Positions 52,486 to 61,067 of a stretch of DNA of 64,000 nt are shown here, piece by piece. Source of the stretch: Ramlibacter alkalitolerans (lineage in GTDB: Bacteria > Pseudomonadota > Gammaproteobacteria > Burkholderiales > Burkholderiaceae_C); the NCBI RefSeq assembly GCF_016722765.1, contig NZ_JAEQND010000007.1, positions 248,001-312,000 of the forward strand, in the 5' to 3' direction. The number at the start of each line of letters is the position of its first letter. Positions within the stretch are counted from its first letter, which is position 1. The position numbers and the translations under genes are program-made. The notes beneath the pieces were generated by a model. The model was not told the DNA's origin and did no database searches. It was given only the letters and a program-made list of their open reading frames with translations.

Positions 52486-52746
52486 TCAGCTGGCCTTGAG
52501 CAGCGGCGCCAGGCCGCCACGGCTGTCGAGCGCCATCAGGTCGTCGCAGCCGCCCACGTGCGTTTCGCCGATGAAGATCTGCGGCACCGTGCGGCGGCCG
52601 GTGATCTCCATCATCTTCATCCGCTCCTCGGGCTGCATGTCGACGCGGATCTCCTCGATCTGCTCGACTCCCTTGGATTTGAGGATCTGCTTGGCACGGA
52701 TGCAATAAGGGCATACGGCCGTGGTGTACATCTTGACTGGCTGCAT
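52486..52746 (-). CDS. grxC: Glutaredoxin 3
   Basis: 86 residues. The N-terminal VKMYTTAVCPYCIRAKQILK carries the CPYC active site. The glutathione-binding TVPQIFIGETHVGGCDDLMA is intact. It reduces disulfides and ribonucleotide reductase with glutathione. It is in the usual place between the rhodanese gene and secB. Confidence 0.95.
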   Translation of the reverse strand: MQPVKMYTTAVCPYCIRAKQILKSKGVEQIEEIRVDMQPEERMKMMEITGRRTVPQIFIGETHVGGCDDLMALDSRGGLAPLLKAS

Positions 52747-52767
52747 TCGACGTTAGATGGGGGTGGT

Positions 52768-53184
52768 TCAGGCTTTTTCCAGCGGGAGGTTAGCGTCCCT
52801 CCACGCCTTGAGCCCGCCCCCCAGCACAACAGCCTTGTCGTAGCCCAGGCCTTTGACCACGCCCAGGGCACGCTTGGCCCGCGCTCCGCTAGGACACACC
52901 AGGATCAGCGGTACGGTCTTGTTCTTCGCCACCTCCGGCAGGCGCGTCGGCAGCTCGTTGACCGGCACGTTGCGCGCACCGCGGATATGGCCGGTGGCGA
53001 ATTCCTCCGCCTCGCTCACGTCCACCACGATGGCCTTCTCGCGGTTGATCAGCTGCACGGCGCCATCGGGCGTGAGGCCGCCGCCGGCGCCTGCAGCAAT
53101 GCCGGGCCAGAGCAGCAGGCCGCCGGAGACCAGCGCGATGAGGACCAGGGCCCAGTTGTGGGTGAGAAACGGCAGCACGTCCAT
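52768..53184 (-). CDS. Rhodanese-like protein, membrane-anchored
   Basis: 138 residues. One N-terminal membrane segment ([20 protein letters not shown]) precedes a rhodanese domain: [20 protein letters not shown], then the active-site cysteine in [15 protein letters not shown]. It may transfer sulfur near the membrane. It is divergent from gpmA with 95 bases between starts, and followed by grxC, secB and gpsA in a conserved cluster. Confidence 0.92.
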   Translation of the reverse strand: MDVLPFLTHNWALVLIALVSGGLLLWPGIAAGAGGGLTPDGAVQLINREKAIVVDVSEAEEFATGHIRGARNVPVNELPTRLPEVAKNKTVPLILVCPSGARAKRALGVVKGLGYDKAVVLGGGLKAWRDANLPLEKA

Positions 53185-53279
53185 ACAGCTCTTTCCTTTG
53201 TTCTGCGCCGGTCAGGTCCCGGCCAACCCGCGATTCTAGAATGCCGGGTTTGTCCCAACCTTCCTCCCCCTTTGCCGCC

Positions 53280-54026
53280 ATGCACAAGCTCGTCCTGATC
53301 CGCCACGGCGAATCCACCTGGAACCTGGAAAACCGCTTCACCGGCTGGACCGACGTCGACCTGACGCCTCTGGGCCTGGAGCAGGCGGTGCAGGCCGGCC
53401 GGCTCCTGAAGCAGGAGGGCTATGACTTCGACCTTTGCTACACCAGCGTCCTCAAGCGCGCCACCCGCACGCTGTGGCACGTGCTGGACGAAATGGACCG
53501 CACCTGGCTGCCCGTGGCCCATTCGTGGCGCCTCAACGAGCGCCACTACGGCGCCCTGCAGGGCCTGAACAAGGCGGAGACGGCCAAGAAGTTCGGCGAC
53601 GAGCAGGTGCTGGTCTGGCGCCGCAGCTACGACACGCCGCCGCCGGCGCTGGACGAGGCCGATCCGCGCTGGGAGCGTTCCGACCGGCGGTACGTCAAGG
53701 TGCAGGACGCCGAATTCCCGCGCACCGAATGCCTGAAGGACACCGTGGCGCGGGTGCTGCCGTTCTGGAACGAGTCGATCGCGCCGGCGCTCAAGGCCGG
53801 CAAGCGGGTGCTGGTGGCGGCCCACGGCAACTCGATGCGCGCCCTGGTCAAGTACCTGGACGACATTCCGGACGCCGACATCGTCGGCCTGAACATCCCC
53901 AACGGAATTCCCCTGGTTTACGAGTTGGACACGCAGCTCAAGCCTGTCCGCCACTACTATCTCGGAGACGCCGAGGCGGCCGCCCGGGCTGCCGCGGCAG
54001 TGGCGGCCCAGGGCCGTTCCGCCTGA
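53280..54026 (+). CDS. gpmA: 2,3-bisphosphoglycerate-dependent phosphoglycerate mutase
   Basis: 248 residues. It interconverts 3- and 2-phosphoglycerate in glycolysis. [20 protein letters not shown] contains the catalytic phosphohistidine; [20 protein letters not shown] and [18 protein letters not shown] hold the other active-site residues. ATG 53280 is the family start; an in-frame ATG at 53241 would add 13 residues. The AT-rich stretch TAGAAT at 53237 could be part of its promoter. Confidence 0.97.
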   Translation: MHKLVLIRHGESTWNLENRFTGWTDVDLTPLGLEQAVQAGRLLKQEGYDFDLCYTSVLKRATRTLWHVLDEMDRTWLPVAHSWRLNERHYGALQGLNKAETAKKFGDEQVLVWRRSYDTPPPALDEADPRWERSDRRYVKVQDAEFPRTECLKDTVARVLPFWNESIAPALKAGKRVLVAAHGNSMRALVKYLDDIPDADIVGLNIPNGIPLVYELDTQLKPVRHYYLGDAEAAARAAAAVAAQGRSA

Positions 54027-54199
54027 GCCCTGCGTAACATCTGCTGCCGGGGTCGCGAAAGGCCCTGTAGGATGGTTCCTGCGTGATTCCGCGCTTATTT
54101 CACACGGCGCCGGAGACCACCGGGAACCCTTCATACGGGGCGTGCATCAGAGTAGTTTCTCAGGTGTATATTGAAAGTCAGAGGACTAAAGACCGACCC

Positions 54200-55648
54200 A
54201 TGAGCCACAAACTCAAGATTGCCGGCTGGATCTCCGTAGGCGCCCTTGCCGGAGCGCTCACCACGGTCTCGCTGCAGACCGTTGCCCGTGGCTCACTCGC
54301 GCCGCTGCCCCTCGAGGAACTGCAGCAGCTGGCCGCCGTGTTCAGCATGATCAAGACGGACTACGTCGAGCCCGTCGACGAGAAGAAGCTGATCACCGAT
54401 GCCATCTCCGGCATGGTGTCCAGCCTCGATCCGCACTCGCAGTACTTCGACAAGAAGTCCTTCAAGGAATTCCGGGAAGGCACCTCCGGCCGCTTCGTCG
54501 GCGTCGGCATCGAGATCTCGCAGGAAGACGGCCTGGTCAAGGTGGTCTCCCCGATCGAAGGCTCGCCGGCGTTCCGGGCCGGCCTGAAGACGGGCGACCT
54601 GATCACCAAGATCGACGACACCGCCGTCAAGGGCCTGTCGCTGGCGGACGCCGTCAAGCGCATGCGCGGCGAGCCGAACACCAAGGTGAACCTCACCATC
54701 TACCGCAAGGACGAGAACCGCACCTTCCCGGTCACGATCACCCGCGAGGAGATCAAGACGCAATCGGTCAAGGGCAAGGTCATCGAGCCGGGCTTCGGCT
54801 GGATCCGCCTGTCGCAGTTCCAGGAACGCACCGTCGACGACTTCGTCCGCAAGGTCGAGGAGCTGTACAAGCAGGAACCCAACCTGCGCGGCATCGTGCT
54901 CGACCTGCGCAACGATCCGGGCGGCCTGCTCGATTCCGCGGTGGCGATCTCGGCGGCCTTCCTGCCCGAGAACGTGAGCGTGGTCTCCACCAACGGCCAG
55001 CTGCCCGAAAGCAAGTTCGTCTACAAGGCCGCGCCGGAGTTCTACCAGCGCCGTGCCGGGGCGGACCCGCTGCGCCGCATTCCGCCGCAACTGAAGTCGG
55101 TTCCGCTGGTGGTGCTGGTCAACGAAGGCTCCGCCTCCGCGTCCGAGATCGTGGCCGGCGCCCTGCAGGACCACCATCGCGGCATCATCCTGGGCAGCCA
55201 GACCTTCGGCAAGGGCTCCGTGCAGACCGTGCGTCCGCTCGGCCCCGACACCGGCCTGAAGCTGACCACGGCGCGCTACTACACGCCGAGCGGCCGTTCG
55301 ATCCAGGCCAAGGGCATCGTCCCCGACGTCATGGTCGACGAAACGCCGGAAGGCAACGTGTTCTCGGCGCTGCGCACCCGTGAAGCCGACCTGGAGCACC
55401 ACCTGAGCAGCGGCCAGCAGGCCGCCAACGAGGCCAAGGATCCGGCCCGCGAGAAGGCCCGCGAGGAAGCCCGCAAGCGTGCCGAGGAAGAGGCCAAGAA
55501 GGCCCCGACCGAGCGCAAGACGCCGCCGGAATTCGGCAGCGAGAAGGACTTCCAGCTGGTGCAGGCGCTGAACCAGCTCAAGGGCCAGCCGGTGGTGGTC
55601 TCCAAGACCCAGGTCGTGGAGAACAAGGAAGAGAAGAAGGAAAACTGA
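54200..55648 (+). CDS. ctpA: C-terminal processing protease, S41 family
   Basis: 482 residues. The protein is exported or membrane-anchored by an N-terminal segment (IAGWISVGALAGALTTVSLQ). A PDZ domain (GVGIEISQEDGLVKVVSPIE) is followed by the S41 catalytic part: LVVLVNEGSASASEIVAGAL holds the nucleophile serine and QTFGKGSVQTVRPLGPDTGL the lysine. The C-terminus has a charged helix (KAREEARKRAEEEAKKAPTE). ATG 54200 is chosen for the signal region; an ATG at 54083 would add 39 residues. It ends at two repeats and a strong terminator. Confidence 0.95.
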   Translation: MSHKLKIAGWISVGALAGALTTVSLQTVARGSLAPLPLEELQQLAAVFSMIKTDYVEPVDEKKLITDAISGMVSSLDPHSQYFDKKSFKEFREGTSGRFVGVGIEISQEDGLVKVVSPIEGSPAFRAGLKTGDLITKIDDTAVKGLSLADAVKRMRGEPNTKVNLTIYRKDENRTFPVTITREEIKTQSVKGKVIEPGFGWIRLSQFQERTVDDFVRKVEELYKQEPNLRGIVLDLRNDPGGLLDSAVAISAAFLPENVSVVSTNGQLPESKFVYKAAPEFYQRRAGADPLRRIPPQLKSVPLVVLVNEGSASASEIVAGALQDHHRGIILGSQTFGKGSVQTVRPLGPDTGLKLTTARYYTPSGRSIQAKGIVPDVMVDETPEGNVFSALRTREADLEHHLSSGQQAANEAKDPAREKAREEARKRAEEEAKKAPTERKTPPEFGSEKDFQLVQALNQLKGQPVVVSKTQVVENKEEKKEN

Positions 55649-55670
55649 CATCGCGTCGCTACGCGAGCGA

Positions 55671-55743
55671 TGTCATCCCCGCGCAGGCGGGGATCCAGTT
55701 CCCCTCTCACTCTCATGTCATCCCCGCGCAGGCGGGGATCCAG
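55671..55743. repeat. Two 28-bp direct repeats of the TGTCATCCCCGCG type
   Basis: Two identical copies of TGTCATCCCCGCGCAGGCGG ending GGATCCAG lie at 55671-55698 and 55716-55743, 45 bases apart. Each has its own short palindrome CCCCGCGCAGGCGGGG. This repeat is widespread between genes in beta-proteobacteria. It lies in the 3' region of ctpA. An upstream palindrome, TGACATCGC with GCGATGTCA, overlaps the stop codon of ctpA. Confidence 0.85.
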
Positions 55744-55768
55744 AAAGCGGCCCACCGGGCCGCTTTTT
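55744..55768 (+). terminator. Intrinsic terminator of ctpA
   Basis: AAAGCGGCCC and GGGCCGCTTT form a 10-bp perfect stem with a 3-base loop. The T residues of the right arm continue to give a run of five T. It lies directly after the second copy of the direct repeat and 23 bases before the next start codon. Confidence 0.88.
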
Positions 55769-55790
55769 CCTTTCCCCCCACAATCCCTCC

Positions 55791-56549
55791 ATGACCGACG
55801 ACCAGCTGCTTCGCTACTCGCGCCACATCCTCCTCGACGAAGTCGGCGTCGAAGGGCAGGAACGCTTCCTGCAGTCGCACGCGCTGGTGGTCGGCGCCGG
55901 CGGCCTCGGGTCGCCGGTGGCGCTCTATCTCGGGACGGCGGGCGTCGGCACCATCACGATCGTCGACCACGACGTGGTGGACGTCACCAACCTGCAGCGC
56001 CAGATCGCCCACAACCTCGAACGCGTCGGCCGGCCGAAGGCGGAATCGGTGCGGGAGGCCGTCGCTGCGATCAACCCGGACGTGCTGGTGCGCCCCCTCG
56101 TGCTCAAGGCCGACGCACAGCTGCTCGACGAACTCGTGCCGAGGGCGGACGTCGTGATCGACTGCTGCGACAACTTCGTGACGCGCCAGGCCATCAACCG
56201 GGCCTGCGTGGCGCACGGCAGGCCGCTGGTCTCCGGCGCCGCGATCCGCATGGACGGCCAGGTCAGCGTGTTCGACCCACGGCGGGCGGACAGCCCCTGC
56301 TATGCCTGCGTGTTCCCGCCGGACCAGGACCTGGAGGAGGCGCTCTGCGCCACGATGGGTGTGTTCGCCCCGCTGGTGGGCATCGTCGGCGCGATGCAGG
56401 CCTCGGAGGCCTTGCGCCTGCTGGCAGGGGTGGGAACGTCGCTGGCGGGCCGCCTGCAGATGCTGGACGGCCGCAGCATGGAATGGACCGAGATGCGGGT
56501 GCGGCGCGACCCCGGGTGCGCCGTGTGCGGCACGCACCGCGCGGCCTGA
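55791..56549 (+). CDS. HesA/MoeB/ThiF family adenylyltransferase
   Basis: 252 residues. The ATP-binding motif LVVGAGGLGSPVALYLGTAG and the RQIAHN motif are intact, and the DCCDNFVTRQAINR segment is the E1 signature. Zinc-binding cysteines are in PCYACVFPP and PGCAVCGTH. It activates a C-terminal glycine of a ubiquitin-like sulfur carrier such as ThiS or MoaD. The carrier gene is not adjacent, so MoeB or ThiF cannot be decided. Confidence 0.92.
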   Translation: MTDDQLLRYSRHILLDEVGVEGQERFLQSHALVVGAGGLGSPVALYLGTAGVGTITIVDHDVVDVTNLQRQIAHNLERVGRPKAESVREAVAAINPDVLVRPLVLKADAQLLDELVPRADVVIDCCDNFVTRQAINRACVAHGRPLVSGAAIRMDGQVSVFDPRRADSPCYACVFPPDQDLEEALCATMGVFAPLVGIVGAMQASEALRLLAGVGTSLAGRLQMLDGRSMEWTEMRVRRDPGCAVCGTHRAA

Positions 56550-56552
56550 GCC

Positions 56553-56711
56553 TCAGTCGTCGAGACCGAGCAGTGCGACCACCTCCGCGGCGGAGGAGCC
56601 GGTCTGCGAAGCCATCTGCACTTCGGCATTGCCAGGCTCGCCCAGGGCGACCAGCGCCGCGGCCAGCAGCGTGCCGAAGAAGATCATGGCGGATTGGACG
56701 AACAACTTCAT
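56553..56711 (-). CDS. Candidate 52-aa exported peptide
   Basis: The reading starts MKLFVQSAMIFFGTLLAAAL, a good signal-peptide-like stretch, followed by VALGEPGNAEVQMASQTGSS and ends VVALLGLDD. It is too short for a fold prediction and I know no family. It has GTGAAG as a weak ribosome site 6-11 bases upstream. It is convergent with the thiF-like gene, four bases from its stop. It may be real because the signal-like start and codon use are both good. Confidence 0.45.
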   Translation of the reverse strand: MKLFVQSAMIFFGTLLAAALVALGEPGNAEVQMASQTGSSAAEVVALLGLDD

Positions 56712-56933
56712 TTGGCTTCACCCCGGACGTCGAAATGCCCCTGTGGAGACGAGTGTTCCAGCAGGTAAACATCGCGTCAGTCGGCTTGCTGCCGCGTAGT
56801 GAGTGGTCCCACGCCTACAGCCACGGCCGGTAGGAAGCCTCCTACGCCCGGGCGCCGGCGCCACTGGCACAATCCGCCCGGTCATGGGGGGGAAGGGCGG
56901 CCCTGCATCGGCCGCGGCTGCACAAGGCCCAGA

Positions 56934-57317
56934 GTGGAACTGCGAACGTACATCGTCGAAGACAACGCAACCATCCGCGAGAACCTCATCGACGCGCTGC
57001 AGGAGCTGGCTTCGGTGGTGACGCTCGGCTGGTCCGAGACCGAGAGCGCCGCGAAGGAGTGGATCGCGGACCACCGTGGCCAATGGGACCTGCTGATCGT
57101 GGACCTGTTCCTCAAGCAAGGCAGCGGCCTCGGCGTGATCGAAGCCTCCCAGGACCGCAGCCGGGAACAACGTGTGGTGGTGCTGAGCAACTATGCAACG
57201 TCCGACATGCGCAAGCGCTGCGCACAACTCGGAGCCGATGCGGTGTTCGACAAGTCGAACGAGATCGACGCGCTGGTCGACTACTGCCTCGCGCTGGGTG
57301 CGCGCGGCTCGCCCTGA
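56934..57317 (+). CDS. REC-only response regulator
   Basis: 127 residues, a single receiver domain without an output domain. Acidic pocket Glu9-Asp10, phosphoacceptor Asp57 in WDLLIVDLFLKQGS and Lys in ADAVFDKSNEID are present. GTG 56934 (VELRTYIVEDN) is the start with a weak ribosome site; upstream in-frame sequence does not look like a receiver domain. It lies convergent with the LuxR-type regulator gene, 19 bases away, near a histidine kinase, so the three may form one signalling set. Confidence 0.86.
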   Translation: MELRTYIVEDNATIRENLIDALQELASVVTLGWSETESAAKEWIADHRGQWDLLIVDLFLKQGSGLGVIEASQDRSREQRVVVLSNYATSDMRKRCAQLGADAVFDKSNEIDALVDYCLALGARGSP

Positions 57318-57336
57318 AGCGCGCAGCGCGCGCGCT

Positions 57337-57969
57337 TCAGTCGATCAGCTTGTTCTTCAGCGCGTAGTACGTCAGGTCGCTGTTGGAGGAGAGATTCATC
57401 TTCTCCATCAGGCGCGTGCGGTACGTGCTGACCGTCTTGACCGAGAGCGACAGCGCCTTGGCGATGTCGCCCGCGGTCTCACCCTTGGCGAGCTTGAGGA
57501 ACACCTGGAACTCGCGCTCGGACAACTGCTCGTGCGGCGCGCCGCCTTCCTTGCGATTGAGCTGCTGCGCGAGCAGTTCGGCCACGGCCGGCGAGATGTA
57601 GCGGCGACCGAGTGCGATGGTGCGGATCGCGTTGACGATCTCCATCGGCTCGCATTCCTTGTTCAGGTAGCCGCTCGCGCCCTGGCGGATCAGGTTCATC
57701 GCGTAATGCTCTTCGGGGTAGCCCGAGAGGATCAGGATGCCGACGTCGGGCGCCTTCGCGCGGATCATGCCGAGTGCATCGATGCCGCTCTGGCCCGGCA
57801 TCGACAGATCCATGACGAGAACGTCCATCTCCGTGGTGCGCACGAGGTCGATCGCCTCGCGTCCACTCGATGCTTCGCCGACGACGCGCAGGTCCACCTG
57901 CTCGGAGAAGAACTGTTTGAGGCCCGACCTCACGATGGCGTGGTCGTCCACAATGCCCACTTTGATCAT
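57337..57969 (-). CDS. LuxR/NarL-type response regulator
   Basis: 210 residues. An N-terminal receiver (IVDDHAIVRSGLKQFF; phosphoacceptor Asp54 in VLVMDLSMPG) is joined to a C-terminal LuxR-type HTH: LSEREFQVFLKLAKGETAGD, then IAKALSLSVKTVSTYRTRLM. It binds DNA when phosphorylated, probably by the divergent CHASE3 histidine kinase. The intergenic region of 111 bases between them should hold both promoters, but I do not see clear boxes. Confidence 0.94.
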   Translation of the reverse strand: MIKVGIVDDHAIVRSGLKQFFSEQVDLRVVGEASSGREAIDLVRTTEMDVLVMDLSMPGQSGIDALGMIRAKAPDVGILILSGYPEEHYAMNLIRQGASGYLNKECEPMEIVNAIRTIALGRRYISPAVAELLAQQLNRKEGGAPHEQLSEREFQVFLKLAKGETAGDIAKALSLSVKTVSTYRTRLMEKMNLSSNSDLTYYALKNKLID

Positions 57970-58080
57970 GCTTCACCTTCAACGTCAAGCGTCTTTCATT
58001 GTGCCCCACTTCCGGATGGAAATGGCCTACCCTTGAGTCATGACGTGCGCGGATTTTATGCACAACACTGAGTTCTTAGG

Positions 58081-59466
58081 GTGAATCTGCCGGCATCTTT
58101 GCGCTCCACGCGCGGCGCCATCAGCCTCGTGCTCGCCGTGATGGCCGCGCTCGTGCTCATCGGTATCAACGAAACGGGGTACAACGAATCGTCGGATGCG
58201 CTCGACCGCATCGAGCAGTACACGCGCACGCGCAACTCCGTCAACAAGCTGCTGCAGGACGTGCTCGACGCCGAAACCGGCTCGCGCGGCTATCTCCTCA
58301 CCGGCGACCCGCGGTACCTCGAACCGTACAACGCCGCGGTCGCGCAGATCAGTCAGCAGGTCGACCGGCTGCGCAGCGCCTACGCCCCCAACTCCTCCGA
58401 AGCGGGCACCCTCAATGGGCTGACGCTCAACGTGCAGCGCAAGCTGGCGGAGATGGACCTGTCGGTGCGCATGCGCAAGCAGGGCAACGAGGAAGCCTGG
58501 AAGTCGGTGCTGCTCACCGACGTGGGCAAGGAGCACATGGACGCGATCCGCGCGCAGGCCGGACGCCTGATCGACAGCGCGAGCCAGAGCATGGCGCTGG
58601 CGCAGGACCAGGTCGAGCGCAGCCTGCGCTTCGCGCGCGCCGGCATCGCGATCGTCACCGGCGCGGCGCTGCTGGCGTTCTACCTGTACCTGCGGCAGAC
58701 CACGCGCCTGAAACTCGCGGGCGAGCAGCAGCAGGCCGTGCTGCAGCAGGAGCGCGACATGCTCGAATCGCAGGTGCGTGAACGCACGGCCTCGCTGGCG
58801 CAGCTCGCCACCCACCTGCAGCAGGTGCGCGAGGAAGAGCGCGGCCACCTCGCGCGCGAATTGCACGACGAACTCGGCGCGCTGCTCACGGCCGCCAAGC
58901 TCGATGTCGCGCGGCTGAAATCGCGGCTCGGCCCGCAGCAGCCGCCGGAAGTCACCGAACGCCTGCAGCACCTCACCGCCTCGCTCAACAGCGGGATCGC
59001 GCTGAAGCGCCGGATCATCGAGGACCTGCGGCCCTCCTCGCTCGCCAACCTGGGGCTCACCGCGGCGCTGGAGATCCTGGCCCGCGAATTTTCCGAACGT
59101 TCGGGCACCGACGTCGCGGTCAGCCTGGAGCCGGTGCAGCTCGACGAGGGCAGCCAGCTCACCGTGTACCGCGTCGTGCAGGAATCGCTCACCAACGTCG
59201 GCAAGTACGCGGAAGCCGCGCAGGTCGAGATCGGCGTGCGCGAGTACACCAACCATGTCGAAGTCGAGATCCGCGACGACGGCAAGGGCTTCGACGTGCG
59301 CAACGCCAAGCCCTCGACGCACGGCCTGGCCGGCATGCGCCACCGGGTCGAAGCCGCGGGCGGGCGACTCACCGTGAGCTCGCAGCCCGGCCACGGCACG
59401 CGTATCCTCGCCACGCTGCCGAAGGCTGCCGCTCCCGCGACGGCGCCCGTGGCGGAGATTGTCTAG
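58081..59466 (+). CDS. CHASE3-domain sensor histidine kinase (HisKA_3 type)
   Basis: 461 residues. First membrane segment about 13-28, periplasmic CHASE3 domain about 35-180 (VLDAETGSRGYLLTGDPRYL), second segment about 187-204, then a coiled coil and the kinase: phosphoacceptor His262 in LARELHDELGALLTAAKLDV. The ATPase lobe follows with VQESLTNVGKYAEAAQVEIG (N box) and IRDDGKGFDVRNAKPSTHGL (G1). The start is GTG 58081. This type pairs with NarL/LuxR regulators; the divergent gene at 57337-57969 is the likely partner. Confidence 0.93.
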   Translation: MNLPASLRSTRGAISLVLAVMAALVLIGINETGYNESSDALDRIEQYTRTRNSVNKLLQDVLDAETGSRGYLLTGDPRYLEPYNAAVAQISQQVDRLRSAYAPNSSEAGTLNGLTLNVQRKLAEMDLSVRMRKQGNEEAWKSVLLTDVGKEHMDAIRAQAGRLIDSASQSMALAQDQVERSLRFARAGIAIVTGAALLAFYLYLRQTTRLKLAGEQQQAVLQQERDMLESQVRERTASLAQLATHLQQVREEERGHLARELHDELGALLTAAKLDVARLKSRLGPQQPPEVTERLQHLTASLNSGIALKRRIIEDLRPSSLANLGLTAALEILAREFSERSGTDVAVSLEPVQLDEGSQLTVYRVVQESLTNVGKYAEAAQVEIGVREYTNHVEVEIRDDGKGFDVRNAKPSTHGLAGMRHRVEAAGGRLTVSSQPGHGTRILATLPKAAAPATAPVAEIV

Positions 59467-59632
59467 CCTGCGCGGCAGCGGCTGTCAGTTCGCTCCTACA
59501 TCCGCAACTACCGTGGCGATGACAGTCGTTCACGCCGTCCCCCGAACTCTGCGTCGGCGCGTATCCTTAAGCTAGCCGCAGGCACGAATCGCCTGCGTGC
59601 CCTGTGCTGAAGGCTTGCTGGGAGTTTGATCC

Positions 59633-59797
59633 GTGTTGCATTACGCCGTCGTCTTTCTCGTCATCGCGCTGATCGCTGCGGTGCTGGGTTTCGGCGGCAT
59701 TGCGGCGGGAGCCGCCAGCATCGCGAAGCTGCTGTTCTTCGTCTTCGTGGTCCTCGCGCTCGTCGCCTTCGTTGCCAGCCTGAAGCGCAAGCCCTAG
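59633..59797 (+). CDS. DUF1328 family small membrane protein
   Basis: 54 residues. Two membrane helices: [20 protein letters not shown] and [20 protein letters not shown]. This is the DUF1328 (YtjA) family: short, two-helix, of unknown role, often induced under stress. The start is GTG 59633 with GGAG upstream. It lies in a run of small stress-like membrane proteins. Confidence 0.86.
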   Translation: MLHYAVVFLVIALIAAVLGFGGIAAGAASIAKLLFFVFVVLALVAFVASLKRKP

Positions 59798-59852
59798 TCC
59801 AGTGAAACAGGACTGACCAGGCACACCCCCCAAATCAACAAGAGAGGACCTC

Positions 59853-60125
59853 ATGACCGATATGCAAGCCACGCTGGACAGCACGCGCAAGATGGCCGCC
59901 GATGCGCTCGATCGCGCCAGTGCTTCGATGAAGGACCTGCGCAGCGGCGTGTCCGAGCGCGCCGGTGCCGCCCAGCGTTACGTCGGCGACTACGCGCGCA
60001 CCGGCACCCGCTACGTGACCGAGAATCCGCTCAAGTCCGCGCTGATCGCCGCGGCGGTCGGCGCCGCGGTGGCGGGCCTGATCATCGCGCTGCGCAATCG
60101 CGAAGACCGCGACACCTGGTTCTAA
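59853..60125 (+). CDS. ElaB/YqjD-like (DUF883) membrane-anchored protein
   Basis: 90 residues. A hydrophilic helical N-terminus (KMAADALDRASASMKDLRSG) is followed by one C-terminal membrane segment (LIAAAVGAAVAGLIIALRNR). In E. coli, ElaB and YqjD bind ribosomes at the inner membrane in stationary phase; the same role here is inference. A Shine-Dalgarno AGAGAGG lies seven bases before the ATG. It is followed by a YqjE-like gene, the same order as the E. coli yqjD-yqjE pair. Confidence 0.83.
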   Translation: MTDMQATLDSTRKMAADALDRASASMKDLRSGVSERAGAAQRYVGDYARTGTRYVTENPLKSALIAAAVGAAVAGLIIALRNREDRDTWF

Positions 60126-60145
60126 GAGAGGCAGCGCGTCCATCC

Positions 60146-60520
60146 ATGGTGCATCCGATCTTCTCGGTGCTGATCACCAAGCCGGAACTGGTGATGGAGC
60201 ACGTCGCGGGCTATGCCTCGCTCATGCGCGAGGAAGCCTCCTCCGTCGGCAAGGAAGTCGCCAAACGGGCCGTGGCCTGGGCCGCGACGCTGTTCTGCCT
60301 GCTCGTGTTCCTGATCCTCGCCGGCGTGGCGGCCATGCTGGGCGCCATGCACGCCGAGTTCCACTGGGCGCTGGTCGTGGTGCCGGGCATCACGCTGGCG
60401 CTCGCGGTCGGAGCCTTCATGGTGGCGCGCAAGCCGCTGCCCGAGAAGGCCTTCGCCGAGCTGAAGCAGCAACTCGATGCCGACGCGCAGGCCCTGCGCG
60501 CGATCAGCGCCAGGTCATGA
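60146..60520 (+). CDS. YqjE-like/phage-holin-family membrane protein
   Basis: 124 residues. Two hydrophobic segments, AWAATLFCLLVFLILAGVAA and WALVVVPGITLALAVGAFMV, lie between short helical ends. The family is annotated as phage holin or YqjE; it is not phage derived here as no phage gene is nearby. Its TGA overlaps the ATG of the next gene by four bases. Confidence 0.82.
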   Translation: MVHPIFSVLITKPELVMEHVAGYASLMREEASSVGKEVAKRAVAWAATLFCLLVFLILAGVAAMLGAMHAEFHWALVVVPGITLALAVGAFMVARKPLPEKAFAELKQQLDADAQALRAISARS

Positions 60521-60966
60521 GCGACGCCTCCGAGAAGCTCGCGCGCAGCCGCAAGGCGATCGTCGAACACATAGCGCGGCGCCAGCGCAGGCACGACCCG
60601 CGCGAGGAGCCCGCCGAAGGCCACGACGATCCGTATGCCTTCGCCCCGGACGACGAACCGTACGAGGGCGGCGGCTGGTTCGGCCGCCTGCGGCATGCGG
60701 TGCGCACCTGGTGGCGCTACCACCCCGCGCACATGGCGGTGGAACTCACGACGCCGCTGATGCGCAGTTATGCGCGGCGCAAGCCGATGCAATTGCTGGC
60801 GATCTCGGCGGCCGCGGGCGCGGCACTCACGTTCACGCGCCCGTGGCGGCTGATCTCGCTCACCACGCTGATCGTGGCCGTGCTGAAGTCCTCGCAGCTG
60901 TCGCACCTGCTGATGGCGGCGATGTCCGCGGCGGACTACCGCAAGGACGACGAACGGCCCGAATGA
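60517..60966 (+). CDS. Hypothetical protein with C-terminal hydrophobic part (YqjK-position gene)
   Basis: 149 residues. The N-terminus is charged (RRQRRHDPREEPAEGHDDPY), the middle has GGGWFGRLRHAVRTWWRYHP, and two moderately hydrophobic segments follow (QLLAISAAAGAALTFTRPWR and LISLTTLIVAVLKSSQLSHL). It has no family I recognise but occupies the place of yqjK in the yqjDEK-like cluster. It overlaps the YqjE-like gene by four bases. Confidence 0.72.
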   Translation: MSDASEKLARSRKAIVEHIARRQRRHDPREEPAEGHDDPYAFAPDDEPYEGGGWFGRLRHAVRTWWRYHPAHMAVELTTPLMRSYARRKPMQLLAISAAAGAALTFTRPWRLISLTTLIVAVLKSSQLSHLLMAAMSAADYRKDDERPE

Positions 60967-61067
60967 AGTTCGGAATGTGCCCAGGGAGGGACCGGTGCGG
61001 CCCTTTCGAGGCTCCTGGCAAGAAGACCGCACCACCATAAACATCCTCGTACAGGAAGGGAGTTCCC

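Noticed and set aside
55671..55743. CRISPR array from two identical 28-bp repeats
   Set aside because: There are only two copies with a 17-base gap, each is itself palindromic and of a known dispersed type, and no cas gene is present.
60146..60520. Prophage remnant suggested by a holin-family match
   Set aside because: The holin-like gene lies in a yqjDE-like cluster with stress proteins; no other phage gene, integrase or attachment site is visible.
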